Of a stretch of 64,000 nt of DNA, positions 17,356 to 26,329 are shown in pieces (positions within the stretch are counted from its first letter, which is position 1; the number at the start of each line of letters is the position of its first letter). Made by a program: the position numbers and the translations under genes. The stretch comes from Sphingopyxis flava. Its GTDB lineage: Bacteria; Pseudomonadota; Alphaproteobacteria; Sphingomonadales; Sphingomonadaceae. Under the pieces are notes generated by a model. The model saw only the letters and a program-made list of their open reading frames with translations, did not search any database and was not told the origin of the DNA. The stretch lies in the NCBI RefSeq assembly GCF_900168005.1, contig NZ_FUYP01000004.1:1-64000 (forward strand), written 5' to 3'.

Positions 17356-18045
17356 ATGCACGACAAATTACCCGGTACCGCGGCGGCGACAGTTCAGCCG
17401 CCGACGCGCATTCAGCAAAATATTCTCGCGCGCAGTGAGCGGCGCATTCTGAACTGGCTGTGCGCGCGCCTTCCCCGCTGGGTGACCCCCGACCAGCTCA
17501 CCCTGCTGGGCTTTGGTGGCGCCGTGCTCGTGGCGGCGGGCTATATGCTGAGCTGGATCGACGACGAATGGCTCGGGCTGTCGCTCGTGGGCTACATCGT
17601 CAACTGGTTCGGGGACTCGCTCGACGGCAGCCTTGCGCGATGGCGCCACATCGAGCGCCCATCTTATGGCTATTTCGTCGATCACAGCGTCGACGGACTT
17701 GCCATTGTGCTAATAGTGGGAGGCCTTGGCGCCAGCCCCTATTTCCGCCTCGACGTCGCGCTGCTGGGGGCAATCGGCTATCTGCTGCTTGCGATCCACA
17801 CCTTCCTGTCGGCGAAGGTGCTCGGCGAGTTCCGCCTTTCCTACATGGCAGGCGGTCCGACCGAACTTCGCCTCGTGCTGATGGCGATGACGATGATCAT
17901 GCCCCTGGTAGGCGGAGCGCCGGTGCTCGGCACCGATTTTTCAGCCTTCGACCTGTTCGGGCTCGTCGTCGCCAGCGTCCTTGTGACGCTGTTCGTCGTC
18001 CAGAGCTTCGCGACCGCCCGCCTGCTCCGCCGGCACGGCGGCTAG
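17356..18045 (+). CDS. CDP-alcohol phosphatidyltransferase
   Basis: A 229-residue integral membrane enzyme with the family motif D-x2-D-G-x2-A-R-x8-G-x3-D-x3-D, seen as GDSLDGSLARWRH then GYFVDHSVD at about residues 75-105. Aspartates of this motif bind the metals and the CDP-diacylglycerol or other CDP-alcohol donor. About six hydrophobic segments follow. It makes a phospholipid by transferring a phospho-alcohol; whether the acceptor is glycerol-phosphate, inositol-phosphate, choline or other cannot be read from sequence. It stands alone, converging with pheA. Confidence 0.88.
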   Translation: MHDKLPGTAAATVQPPTRIQQNILARSERRILNWLCARLPRWVTPDQLTLLGFGGAVLVAAGYMLSWIDDEWLGLSLVGYIVNWFGDSLDGSLARWRHIERPSYGYFVDHSVDGLAIVLIVGGLGASPYFRLDVALLGAIGYLLLAIHTFLSAKVLGEFRLSYMAGGPTELRLVLMAMTMIMPLVGGAPVLGTDFSAFDLFGLVVASVLVTLFVVQSFATARLLRRHGG

Positions 18046-18068
18046 GATCAGCGGCGCGGCGGGAACCG

Positions 18069-18959
18069 TCAGCCGCGCACCCGAGCCATCGGATAGGTGC
18101 CAAGCAGGCGGAGCGACTTGGTCTGGAAATCCAGCTCCTCGAAGGCGAGGTCAACAGCTTCTTCGCCAGGAGCGCCTACGATGTCTGCATAGAAGGTCGT
18201 TGCAGCGAAGCTTCCGCCCACCTGATAGCTTTCAAGCTTGGTCATGTTGACGCCGTTGGTCGCGAAGCCACCGAGCGCCTTGTAGAGCGCGGCGGGCACA
18301 TTCTTCACCTCGAAGATGAAGGTCGTCATCAAGGGCAGGCCCTCGGGCAGCGTCGCGCGCGGCGCGCGCGCGAGGACGACGAAACGCGTCATATTATGGT
18401 CGGCATCCTCCATCCCGGTGCCGTGCAGCGTCAGCCCGTAAAGGTCGGCCGCGTGTGGCGGCGCGAGCGCGGCGAGGCCCACCTCGTCGCTGTCCGCGAC
18501 CCACGCGGCGGCTCCCGCAGTGTCGCTGTGTGCAACCGGCGAGATATTGTTGGCGCGCAGCCATTTGCGGCATTGCCCGAGCGCCTGCTCGTGACTCATC
18601 GCGCGCGTGACGGGACCCAGATCGCGGCTCATCAGACCGTAGCGGATCGGCAAGAAATGTTCGCCGACGATCGACAGGCCCGATTCGGGCAGCAGGAAAT
18701 GAATGTCGGCGACACGGCCGTGCAGGCTATTCTCAATGGGGATGATCGCGCGGTCGACGCGACCTTCGCGCACCGCCTCGATCGCGTCCTCAAACGCATA
18801 GCAGGGCAGCGGAAGCGCGGCAGGATCATATTGACGCGCCGCCAGATCGCTGTTCGCACCAGGCGCCCCCTGAAAGGCAAGTCCACGCGCTGGGTCGGCG
18901 AGCGCCGCTGCCTTCATTTCATCGACCAACCGCTGCGCCGAAGCCGAATAACTGCCCAT
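18069..18959 (-). CDS. pheA: Prephenate dehydratase
   Basis: A 296-residue monofunctional enzyme that converts prephenate to phenylpyruvate in phenylalanine synthesis. The catalytic domain (about residues 25-200) carries FQGAPGANSDLAA, IPIENSLHGRVADIHFLL and the glutamate/threonine-region motif HSDTAGAAAWVA. A C-terminal ACT domain (about 210-290) includes FIFEVKNVPAALYKALGGFA and LESYQVGG, which in this family binds phenylalanine for feedback inhibition. No chorismate mutase domain is fused. It is divergent from the membrane cytochrome c gene. Confidence 0.95.
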   Translation of the reverse strand: MGSYSASAQRLVDEMKAAALADPARGLAFQGAPGANSDLAARQYDPAALPLPCYAFEDAIEAVREGRVDRAIIPIENSLHGRVADIHFLLPESGLSIVGEHFLPIRYGLMSRDLGPVTRAMSHEQALGQCRKWLRANNISPVAHSDTAGAAAWVADSDEVGLAALAPPHAADLYGLTLHGTGMEDADHNMTRFVVLARAPRATLPEGLPLMTTFIFEVKNVPAALYKALGGFATNGVNMTKLESYQVGGSFAATTFYADIVGAPGEEAVDLAFEELDFQTKSLRLLGTYPMARVRG

Positions 18960-19126
18960 ATCTGCCTTCCCTGAGGTGCGCGGCGGCGCATAGCCGCACG
19001 GTCCGCCGCGTGCAACTGCGCCGAGCGGACTTCATCCCCTTGCGCCGCCGCGCGCGCGCCAGTAAGGGAGCGGCCAATTCCTATCATGCGCCCCCTTCGC
19101 GGGCGCCAGCGAACGGGGCTGCAAGC

Positions 19127-19795
19127 ATGGACAATCGCAACAATACTATTGCCGGGTGGATCTTGTTCGCGGGCATTTGCGCGCTTGGACTGTCGATCGG
19201 CACCGGCATGTTGAGTGCGAGCCACAATCCGGAAAAGCCGGGCTTCCCGATCGAAGACGCCGACGCAGGCGCGGGTGGCGGCGAATCGGCTGTCCCGCTC
19301 GCCAATCTCCTGGCGGCGGCCGACCCGGCAAAGGGTGAAGCCGTCTTCGCAAAATGCGCCGCGTGCCACACGATCAATGCGGGCGGCGCCAATGGCATCG
19401 GCCCCAATCTCTATGGCGCACTCGGCAAGCCACATGGTCATGTCCCCGGTTTTTCCTATTCGGACGCGCTGAAGTCGGTTCCGGGTAACTGGGATTTCGA
19501 AAGCATGGACGCCTGGCTTACCAGCCCGCGCAAATATGCCCCCGGGACAAAAATGTCGTTCGCGGGTCTCAGCAACCCCGAGGACCGCGCGAACCTGATC
19601 GTCTATATGAACGCGCAGGGCTCGAACCTGCCGCTTCCGACGCCCGAGGCCGCACCCGCTGCCGATGCGGAAGCCGCGCCTGTCGATGCGGAGGCCGCGC
19701 CTGCCGATGCGGCAGCTGCGCCCGCCGAGGGCGAAGCGGCAGCAGCTCCCGCCGATGCCGCGGCTGCACCGGCTCCCGCCGAAGCCAAGAAATAA
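19127..19795 (+). CDS. Membrane-anchored cytochrome c (CycM-like) with Ala/Pro tail
   Basis: A 222-residue class I cytochrome c. An uncleaved N-terminal anchor (GWILFAGICALGLSIGTG) precedes the haem domain, with the attachment site CAACH at about residues 82-86 and the axial Met in GTKMSFAG. The last 55 residues are a low-complexity Ala/Pro/Glu repeat built on variants of AAPADAEAAP, perhaps a periplasmic spacer. The layout fits CycM/cytochrome c552, which carries electrons from the bc1 complex to aa3 oxidase. The ATG at 19127 is preferred because earlier in-frame sequence is Arg-rich noise. It overlaps the next cytochrome gene (TAATG). Confidence 0.88.
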   Translation: MDNRNNTIAGWILFAGICALGLSIGTGMLSASHNPEKPGFPIEDADAGAGGGESAVPLANLLAAADPAKGEAVFAKCAACHTINAGGANGIGPNLYGALGKPHGHVPGFSYSDALKSVPGNWDFESMDAWLTSPRKYAPGTKMSFAGLSNPEDRANLIVYMNAQGSNLPLPTPEAAPAADAEAAPVDAEAAPADAAAAPAEGEAAAAPADAAAAPAPAEAKK

Positions 19796-20223
19796 TGCAC
19801 TGGGCGCCCGTCGTTCTCGCGGCGGGCGTGCTGACGCTCGCTGGTTGCGGCAAACCGCAAGACGCGCCTCGTGCCGACACCGCAAACGCCGATGTGCCCG
19901 CGGTGACGATCGAACCCACCGCAGCGATGGGCGAGCAGCTCTTCAAGCGCTGCGTCGCCTGCCATACGATCGACAAGGGCGGCACCAATGGTATTGGCCC
20001 CAATCTTCACGGCGTCGTCGGCCGCCCCGTCGCGGCGTATCCGGGCTTTTCTTATTCGGGGGCGATGAAGGCGAAAGGCGGCATCTGGGACGAGGCTGCG
20101 CTCGACGCCTATCTCGCTGACCCGATGAAAAATGTGCCCGGCACCCGCATGGCTTTCGCGGGCGTCATCGACCCGACCGACCGCAAGGCACTTTTCCTCT
20201 ATCTGGAAGCCCAGTCGAACTGA
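19795..20223 (+). CDS. Cytochrome c lipoprotein
   Basis: A 142-residue class I cytochrome c with a lipobox (LTLAGC, Cys18) predicting a lipid-anchored periplasmic protein. Haem attachment is CVACH at about residues 58-62 and the likely axial Met is in GTRMAFAG. It is strongly similar to the haem domain encoded just upstream (shared GGxNGIGPNL, PGFSYSxAxK), so the pair probably arose by duplication and may serve the same respiratory step with different anchors. The ATG overlaps the preceding stop codon. Confidence 0.88.
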   Translation: MHWAPVVLAAGVLTLAGCGKPQDAPRADTANADVPAVTIEPTAAMGEQLFKRCVACHTIDKGGTNGIGPNLHGVVGRPVAAYPGFSYSGAMKAKGGIWDEAALDAYLADPMKNVPGTRMAFAGVIDPTDRKALFLYLEAQSN

Positions 20224-20299
20224 CGCGACCCCGGCGCGCGCCAGAACCGCTCCCAATTGCTCCGTCCCCTGCCGGCTCCAGCTTTCGCGCGGGGGCCGA

Positions 20300-21169
20300 T
20301 CAAGGATGCGGGGTGTTCGCGTAGAAATCCTGGATGATCGTCCACGCCTCACCCGCAGTCTCGACGAAGCGGAAGAGATCAAGGTCCGGGGCGCTGACCA
20401 CGCCTTCCTCGACCAGTGCCTCGAAATTGACGACACGGTTCCAGAAGGATTTGCCGAACAGCACGATCGGGATCGGCTTGATCTTTCCGGTCTGGATCAA
20501 CGTCAGCAGCTCGAACATTTCGTCGAACGTGCCGAACCCGCCCGGGAACACCGCGACCGCGCGCGCGCGAAGCAGGAAGTGCATCTTCCTGAGTGCGAAA
20601 TAGTGAAACTGGAAGCTGAGCTCCGGCGTCACATAACGGTTCGGCGCCTGTTCGTGCGGCAGGACGATGTTGAGCCCGATCGAATCGCGCCCTTCGTCGG
20701 CGGCGCCGCGGTTGGCTGCTTCCATGATCGACGGCCCGCCACCCGAGCAGACGACGAAGTGGCGGCATCCCTTATCGTCGCACGGCACCTGGCTTGCGAG
20801 GCGGGCAAGTGCCCGGGCTTCATCATAATATTTCGCCTTTGCCTTCAGCCGCCGCGCAATGTTGCGGGTCCTATCGTCGGTCGCCGCCGCCTCGAGCGCG
20901 TCGGCATCGACGGGTTCGGGAATGCGCGCCGAGCCATAGATGACGAGCGTAGACTCGATCCCTGCCTCGTCGAGCAGCAGTTCGGGCTTCAACAGTTCGA
21001 GCTGGAAGCGGACGGGACGCAAGTCCTCGCGGAGCAGAAAGTCGGTGTCCTGGAACGCAAGCCGATAGGCGGCGCTGGCGGTCTGGGGCGTGGAGGTCGC
21101 CTGCTGGGCGAATTCGGCGTCGTCCTTGGCCTTGTGGAACCGCGAACGATGGGGTTTCTCTTTTGTCAT
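20300..21169 (-). CDS. LOG family protein, long form (TIGR00730-like)
   Basis: A 289-residue LOG/lysine-decarboxylase-like protein. Signature residues are CSGGGPSIMEAANRGA and PGGFGTFDEMFE (about residues 210-220), which form the nucleotide-phosphate binding and catalytic site of phosphoribohydrolases that release bases from nucleoside 5'-monophosphates. The roughly 90-residue N-terminal extension is typical of the longer bacterial branch, whose natural substrate is unsettled (possibly AMP or PPnN-like roles). The ATG at 21169 is chosen because upstream residues are not conserved in style. A shorter LOG protein is encoded in the carotenoid operon at 58077. Confidence 0.88.
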   Translation of the reverse strand: MTKEKPHRSRFHKAKDDAEFAQQATSTPQTASAAYRLAFQDTDFLLREDLRPVRFQLELLKPELLLDEAGIESTLVIYGSARIPEPVDADALEAAATDDRTRNIARRLKAKAKYYDEARALARLASQVPCDDKGCRHFVVCSGGGPSIMEAANRGAADEGRDSIGLNIVLPHEQAPNRYVTPELSFQFHYFALRKMHFLLRARAVAVFPGGFGTFDEMFELLTLIQTGKIKPIPIVLFGKSFWNRVVNFEALVEEGVVSAPDLDLFRFVETAGEAWTIIQDFYANTPHP

Positions 21170-21206
21170 TGGGGAGCGGCTAGCGATTTCCCCGCGCTTT
21201 GCCAAG

Positions 21207-21911
21207 TCAGCGGCAGTATCCGTTGCCACTCATGTCGAGATGGAAATGGTTATAATGGGCCGCGTTGTAATCGGGGCTGAGCACCGTTCCGAATCGCCGG
21301 CACGCCGATTTGTGCAGCGCGCGAAGAAAATCCTGCGACGCCTTGTCGCCGTGCCAACCGCCGTCGAGCATGATCCGCCGACCGTCTGCCAGCACGAATC
21401 CAGCGACATCGACAGCGTTCGACGAGGCATGCTGCGAGAGCCGCCCCGAACGGCCGCCATAAATATTGCGGCAACTATAGGTGCCGAAGGTCTCGACTTT
21501 CACCGCTTCGGCACCGAAATAGGCGCGCGCCGCGGGGCGTACTGCATATTGGACCCAAGCCGCGAAGTTGCGCGCCAAGGGACAGGTCATTGCGCCCAGA
21601 TTGGTAACCGGCGTGCCGATATCGAGGAGCTTCACCGAATCGATCGAGGTACAGCCCCCACCATGATTCTGATTGGGCAGCGGAGTGAAGCGCACTCCCG
21701 CGCGCTGAAGGTCGACCGCGCACTGCTTCGCCTCTGCACTGGTGAAAGAGGGCGTGCCCACCGCTTGCGGACGATCGGGCCTCGATGCGCTTGTCCGCTT
21801 GCCACCACCATATTGCTTCATCGCCTCGGGCGCGCCGAAGCAGGCGGAAAGCGCGAGCGCGGCGGCGACAGCGAGGAGCATCCGGGGCTTGAAGAGCATC
21901 GGGATGGTCAT
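21207..21911 (-). CDS. Extensin-like C-terminal domain lipoprotein
   Basis: A 234-residue protein with a lipobox (LALSAC at about residues 15-20). The C-terminal domain has TYSCRNIYGG, LSQHASSNAVDVAGF, DGGWHG and YNAAHYNHFHLDMS. The spaced His and Asp residues match extensin-like family proteins, which share the LAS/D,D-carboxypeptidase-type zinc fold. It probably acts on or binds cell wall in the periplasm. Six cysteines suggest disulphides. The ATG at 21911 is supported by the signal peptide. It diverges from serC. Confidence 0.85.
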   Translation of the reverse strand: MTIPMLFKPRMLLAVAAALALSACFGAPEAMKQYGGGKRTSASRPDRPQAVGTPSFTSAEAKQCAVDLQRAGVRFTPLPNQNHGGGCTSIDSVKLLDIGTPVTNLGAMTCPLARNFAAWVQYAVRPAARAYFGAEAVKVETFGTYSCRNIYGGRSGRLSQHASSNAVDVAGFVLADGRRIMLDGGWHGDKASQDFLRALHKSACRRFGTVLSPDYNAAHYNHFHLDMSGNGYCR

Positions 21912-22081
21912 GGCGTCAAAATACCGGCAAATTGGTAAAGAAGCTCTTAACCATTGGTTCGGCTCACCGATAATTTCGCGCGGCCTGCGCATTTTGTTTG
22001 ACAGTTTCGCAGCCCGCCCTAAACGCGGCGCCGGGCCACGCGGTCCCAACGCCGCGCGCGCTCTCTGCAAGGAGAGACTAA

Positions 22082-23209
22082 ATGAGTGAAGTGACGACGC
22101 CACAGGTGCGCCCGACGCGCCCCTATTTTTCTTCCGGACCCTGCGCCAAGCCGCCGGTCTGGTCCCCCGAAAAACTCGCGACTGACTCGCTAGGCCGCTC
22201 GCACCGTGCCAAGATCGGCAAGGCGCGCCTTCAATATTGCCTCGATCTGATGCGCGAGCTGCTGAAGCTTCCCGACACCCACCGAATCGCCATCGTTCCC
22301 GGGTCGGACACCGGCGCCTTCGAGATGGCGATGTGGACGATGCTCGGCGCCCGTCCGGTCACGGCGCTCGCGTGGGAAAGCTTCGGCGAGGGCTGGGTCA
22401 CCGACGTCGCCAAGCAACTCAAGCTCGATCCGATCATCATCCGGGCGGACTATGGCGCGCTCCCCGATCTCAGCCAGGTCGACTGGTCGAACGACGTGCT
22501 CTTCACCTGGAACGGCACCACCAGCGGTGTCCGCGTCCCCGATGGCGACTGGATCGCCGCCGACCGCGAGGGGCTGAGCTTTGCTGACGCAACGTCAGCG
22601 GTGTTTGCCTACGACCTGCCGTGGGACAAGATCGATGTTGCGACCTTCAGCTGGCAGAAAGTGCTCGGCGGCGAAGGCGGTCACGGCGTCCTGATCCTCG
22701 GCCCCCGCGCCTCGGAGCGGCTCGAAACCCATACCCCCACCTGGCCGATTCCCAAGGTTTTCCGTCTGACCAAGGGCGGGAAGCTCGTCGAAGGCGTGTT
22801 CAAGGGCGAAACGATCAACACCCCCTCGATGCTCGCCGTCGAGGATGCGATCTTCGCGCTCGAATGGGCCAAATCCCTGGGGGGTCTCGAAGGGCTGAAG
22901 GCACGTAGCGATGCCAATGCGGCCGCGCTCGACAGGATCGTTTCGCAACGCGAGTGGCTAAGCCACCTCGCCGCCGATCCCGCGAGCCGCTCGAAAACGT
23001 CGGTGTGCCTTTCCGTTGCGGGCGCCGACGCGGATTTCATCAAGAAGTTCGCAGGCCTGCTCGAGGCCGAAGGTGCAGCCTATGACATCGCCGGTTACCG
23101 CGACGCTCCTCCGGGTCTTCGCATCTGGTGCGGCGCAACCGTCGACACCGCCGATATCGAAGCCCTCGGCCCGTGGCTCGATTGGGCCTACGCCAGCCTT
23201 TCGGCCTGA
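22082..23209 (+). CDS. serC: Phosphoserine aminotransferase
   Basis: A 375-residue PLP enzyme converting 3-phosphohydroxypyruvate and glutamate to phosphoserine in serine synthesis. YFSSGPCAKPPVW at the start is the substrate-binding region of the alphaproteobacterial SerC branch, and the PLP lysine is in TFSWQKVLGGEGGHG (about residue 195). SD sequence AAGGAGAG lies ahead of the ATG. It is followed, after a palindromic intergenic element, by serA, so the serine pathway genes are together and co-directional. Confidence 0.95.
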   Translation: MSEVTTPQVRPTRPYFSSGPCAKPPVWSPEKLATDSLGRSHRAKIGKARLQYCLDLMRELLKLPDTHRIAIVPGSDTGAFEMAMWTMLGARPVTALAWESFGEGWVTDVAKQLKLDPIIIRADYGALPDLSQVDWSNDVLFTWNGTTSGVRVPDGDWIAADREGLSFADATSAVFAYDLPWDKIDVATFSWQKVLGGEGGHGVLILGPRASERLETHTPTWPIPKVFRLTKGGKLVEGVFKGETINTPSMLAVEDAIFALEWAKSLGGLEGLKARSDANAAALDRIVSQREWLSHLAADPASRSKTSVCLSVAGADADFIKKFAGLLEAEGAAYDIAGYRDAPPGLRIWCGATVDTADIEALGPWLDWAYASLSA

Positions 23210-23220
23210 ACCTTATTCCT

Positions 23221-23310
23221 TTCCGTTCGCCCTGATCTTGTCGAAGGGCCGATTTTTCCTCGTGCCGTCGTCAAAGAAGGCCGGCACTTCGACAGAAACG
23301 GCCGAACGGA
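23221..23310. repeat. REP-like imperfect inverted repeat between serC and serA
   Basis: The left arm TTCCGTTCGCCCTGATCTTG continues TCGAAGGGCCG; the right arm, read in reverse complement, is TCCGTTCGGCCGTTTCTGTC then GAAGTGCCGG. The pattern C-CTGA-CTTGTCGAAGG resembles the intergenic palindromes that recur in sphingomonad genomes. It could form a large hairpin in the serC-serA transcript. It ends about 20 bp before the serA start. Confidence 0.6.
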
Positions 23311-23329
23311 TTTCTTGAAAGCTATTCCG

Positions 23330-24916
23330 ATGACCAAACCCAAAGTTCTGATTTCCGACAAGATGGACCCCCGGGCCGCCGCGATCTTCAAGGAACGCGG
23401 CATCGACGTCGACGTGATCACCGGCAAGACCAAAGAAGAACTGATCGCCATCATCGGCAATTATGACGGTCTCGCAATCCGCTCGGCGACCAAGGTCACC
23501 GCCGATGTGCTTGCAGCCGCCACCAATCTGAAAGTCGTCGGCCGCGCCGGCATCGGCGTCGACAACGTCGACATTCCGGAGGCGTCGAAGAAAGGCGTCA
23601 TCGTGATGAACACGCCTTTCGGCAACAGCATCACCACTGCCGAACATGCGGTCGCGATGATGTTCGCGCTCGCCCGGCAGATTCCCGAGGCAAACGCAGG
23701 CACGCAGGCAGGCAAATGGCCGAAGAACGACTTCATGGGGGTTGAGCTCACGCAAAAGACGCTCGGGCTGATCGGCTGCGGCAATATCGGCAGCATCGTT
23801 GCCGAGCGCGCCCTTGGCCTGCGCATGAAGGTCGTCGCCTTCGACCCCTTCCTGACCCCCGAGCGAGCGGTCGAGCTCGGCGTCGAAAAAGCCGATCTCG
23901 ACACGTTGCTCGCCAGGGCCGACTTCATCACATTGCACACACCGCTGACGGACCAGACCCGCAACATCCTGTCGAAGGAGAATCTCGCAAAGACCAAGAA
24001 GGGCGTGCGGATCATCAACTGCGCGCGCGGCGGACTCATTGACGAAGCAGCGCTAAAGGAGGCGCTCGACACGGGCCATGTCGCGGGCGCGGCGCTCGAT
24101 GTGTTCCAGAGCGAACCGCCGGCGGCCGATCATCCACTGTTCGGAACTCCGAACTTCATCTGTACGCCGCATCTCGGCGCCTCGACCGACGAGGCGCAGG
24201 TCAATGTCGCGATCCAGGTCGCTGAACAGATTTCGGACTATCTGCTCACCGGCGGCATCACCAACGCGCTCAACGTACCGAGCCTGTCAGCCGAGGAAGC
24301 GCCGAAGCTGCGTCCCTATATGAGCCTCGCTGAAAAGCTTGGCAGTCTCGTTGGCCAGCTCGCGCACGACAATCTCACGACGATCTCGGTCGAAGTCGAG
24401 GGCGCAGCCGCCGAACTCAATCTGAAACCGATCACCGCGGCGGTGCTCACCGGGCTGATGCGTCGCTATTCGGACAGCGTGAACATGGTCAATGCCCCGC
24501 ACCTCGCGCGCGAGCGCGGGCTCGACGTGCGCGAGGTGCGTCATGACCGCGAGGGTGATTATCACACCCTCGTTCGGGTCACCGTCGCGACCAGCCAGGG
24601 CGACCGCTCCGTCGCGGGAACGCTGTTCGGCAATAATGAGCCGCGTCTCGTCGAAATGTTCGGGATCAAGGTGGAGGCCGATCTCGATGGCCACATGCTC
24701 TATATCGTCAACGAAGACGCGCCGGGCTTCATCGGCCGCATCGGCACCGCGCTCGGCGAGGCTGGACTTAACATCGGCACCTTCCATCTCGGCCGCCGTG
24801 CCGCAGGCGGCGAAGCGGTGTTGCTGCTGTCGCTCGACTCGCCGCTGCCCGAACCGATGCTGTGGCAGATCTGCCAGCTTCCCGGCGTGAAGACAGTGAA
24901 GGGGCTGACGTTCTAA
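23330..24916 (+). CDS. serA: D-3-phosphoglycerate dehydrogenase
   Basis: A 528-residue long-form SerA catalysing the first step of serine synthesis. The NAD-binding domain has LGLIGCGNIGSIVAERA (about residues 145-160), the catalytic Arg is in INCARGGLIDE and the Glu/His pair in the region FICTPHLGASTDEAQ. An intervening substrate-binding (ASB) domain and a C-terminal ACT domain (DGHMLYIVNEDAPGFIG) complete the 500+ residue form, in which serine may regulate. The ATG at 23330 is preferred over an upstream in-frame TTG at 23315. Confidence 0.95.
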   Translation: MTKPKVLISDKMDPRAAAIFKERGIDVDVITGKTKEELIAIIGNYDGLAIRSATKVTADVLAAATNLKVVGRAGIGVDNVDIPEASKKGVIVMNTPFGNSITTAEHAVAMMFALARQIPEANAGTQAGKWPKNDFMGVELTQKTLGLIGCGNIGSIVAERALGLRMKVVAFDPFLTPERAVELGVEKADLDTLLARADFITLHTPLTDQTRNILSKENLAKTKKGVRIINCARGGLIDEAALKEALDTGHVAGAALDVFQSEPPAADHPLFGTPNFICTPHLGASTDEAQVNVAIQVAEQISDYLLTGGITNALNVPSLSAEEAPKLRPYMSLAEKLGSLVGQLAHDNLTTISVEVEGAAAELNLKPITAAVLTGLMRRYSDSVNMVNAPHLARERGLDVREVRHDREGDYHTLVRVTVATSQGDRSVAGTLFGNNEPRLVEMFGIKVEADLDGHMLYIVNEDAPGFIGRIGTALGEAGLNIGTFHLGRRAAGGEAVLLLSLDSPLPEPMLWQICQLPGVKTVKGLTF

Positions 24917-24930
24917 AGTCGCCTTTCCCA

Positions 24931-25012
24931 CCGGTCGCATCGAGCAAAGTCGAGAAGCCCATCGATGAGGCTCTCCCCTTCAGCGCATCTCGATGATGCT
25001 CGAGGCGATCGG
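24931..25012. repeat. REP-like imperfect inverted repeat between serA and hisZ
   Basis: Left arm 24931-24958 (CCGGTCGCATCGAGCAAAGT then CGAGAAGC) pairs with right arm 24983-25012, whose reverse complement is CCGATCGCCTCGAGCATCAT then CGAGATGCGC. The TCTCGA...GCTCGA...GATCGG composition is another common sphingomonad intergenic palindrome type. It follows the serA stop by 15 bp and could act as an mRNA stabiliser or terminator. Confidence 0.55.
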
Positions 25013-25061
25013 ATTTCGAGGCTGGTTGAATCCATGCCTCCACCATCCTAAGGCCACCGCA

Positions 25062-26177
25062 ATGACCAAGGCTCCCGCCCTGCTGCCCGAAGGCCTTCGC
25101 GACCGCCTCCCCCGACAGGCAGAGGCGGCATCGCGCGTTACCCGCGCGCTTGTCGATGCGATGCGTGCGCATGGATATGGCCGCGTCGCGCCGCCGCTTG
25201 CTGAGTTTCGCGAAACGCTGGGGGGCGATGACGAACGATCGGCGCGCGACCTTCTGCGTTTCACCGATCCGGTGTCGCAGCGAACGCTGGCGCTCCGCCC
25301 CGACATCACGCGGCAGGTAGGGCGCATCGCGACTTCGCTGTTGGCGCAGGCCCCGCGGCCACTGCGCCTTTGCTATGCAGGTCAGGTGGTCAAGCTGCGC
25401 GCGAGCCAGCTGCGTCCGGCGCGCGAGATGCTCCAGGTCGGAGCCGAGCTGATCGGCAGCGATAGTGTTGCCGCGGCGCGCGAAATCGTGACCGTCGCCA
25501 TCGACGCGATCGAGGCAGCAGGCATCGGCCGAGTCACCTTCGACTTCACCATGCCCGACCTTGTCGACCTGCTCGCCGGCGGGCCCCTGCCGGTGACGGG
25601 CGACGTCGAGGCCCTGCGCGACGCGCTCGACGCCAAGGACGCCGGCGCGCTGGCGCGGCTGGGCGCGGAGGCCTATCTCCCGCTGCTCCGCGCGACCGGT
25701 CCATTCGACCTGGCGATTGCCGACCTGCGAGCCTTCGACACTGGGGGCGTTCTGGCCAGGCGCCTCGACGCAATCGAGGCGATCGCCGCCCCGGTACGCG
25801 AGCGCGTAAACCTCACGCTCGATCCGACCGAACGCCACGGCTTTGCTTATCAAAGCTGGTTCGGTTTCTCGATCTTCGTTGCCGGGCAAGGCGCGCATAT
25901 CGGGCTCGGCGGCAGCTATGCGATCCCGGTCGGCGGCGGTCAGGAAGAACCCGCGGTCGGATTTTCGCTTTACCCCGACCCGCTGATCGACGCCGGGCTG
26001 GGCGGCGAGGACATTGCCGAGCGCCGCATCTTTCTGCCCCTCGGCCACGACCAGGCCATTGCCGCAAGCCTGCGCGCCGACGGCTGGCAGACGGTCGCGG
26101 CGCTGACCGATGCCGAGGATGCCGCACGGCTCGGCTGCGGATGGGTGCTGGGCGCTCAAGGACCGGTGGAAGCGTGA
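25062..26177 (+). CDS. hisZ: ATP phosphoribosyltransferase regulatory subunit
   Basis: A 371-residue class II histidyl-tRNA synthetase paralogue. It opens LLPEGLRDRLPRQAE and has the class II motifs (FTDPVSQRTLALRPDITRQVGR, then LRLCYAGQVVK) but ends without an anticodon-binding domain, as expected for HisZ. HisZ pairs with short-form HisG, which catalyses the first step of histidine synthesis, and confers allosteric control; hisG is not in this window. The ATG at 25062 fits the family start. It sits between serA and purA. Confidence 0.9.
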   Translation: MTKAPALLPEGLRDRLPRQAEAASRVTRALVDAMRAHGYGRVAPPLAEFRETLGGDDERSARDLLRFTDPVSQRTLALRPDITRQVGRIATSLLAQAPRPLRLCYAGQVVKLRASQLRPAREMLQVGAELIGSDSVAAAREIVTVAIDAIEAAGIGRVTFDFTMPDLVDLLAGGPLPVTGDVEALRDALDAKDAGALARLGAEAYLPLLRATGPFDLAIADLRAFDTGGVLARRLDAIEAIAAPVRERVNLTLDPTERHGFAYQSWFGFSIFVAGQGAHIGLGGSYAIPVGGGQEEPAVGFSLYPDPLIDAGLGGEDIAERRIFLPLGHDQAIAASLRADGWQTVAALTDAEDAARLGCGWVLGAQGPVEA

Positions 26178-26329
26178 CGCTTCCCTGAGAATAATGCCCG
26201 CGATCCGCTTCGCCCGAAAGTGCGGAACCTGCGATCGCCGCATATTCCCCCCTCCGCGACCCTTGCCTCCACGAAGGAATCGGCTAAAGCCGCGCGGGCC
26301 TTGGAGCCCGCAGACAGCAGGACAGCATC

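Noticed and set aside
17460-18974. A 504-codon open frame on the plus strand
   Set aside because: It crosses the phosphatidyltransferase gene in another frame and runs antisense to pheA.
24768-26243. A 491-codon open frame on the minus strand
   Set aside because: Antisense to the serA end and hisZ, with no recognisable motif.
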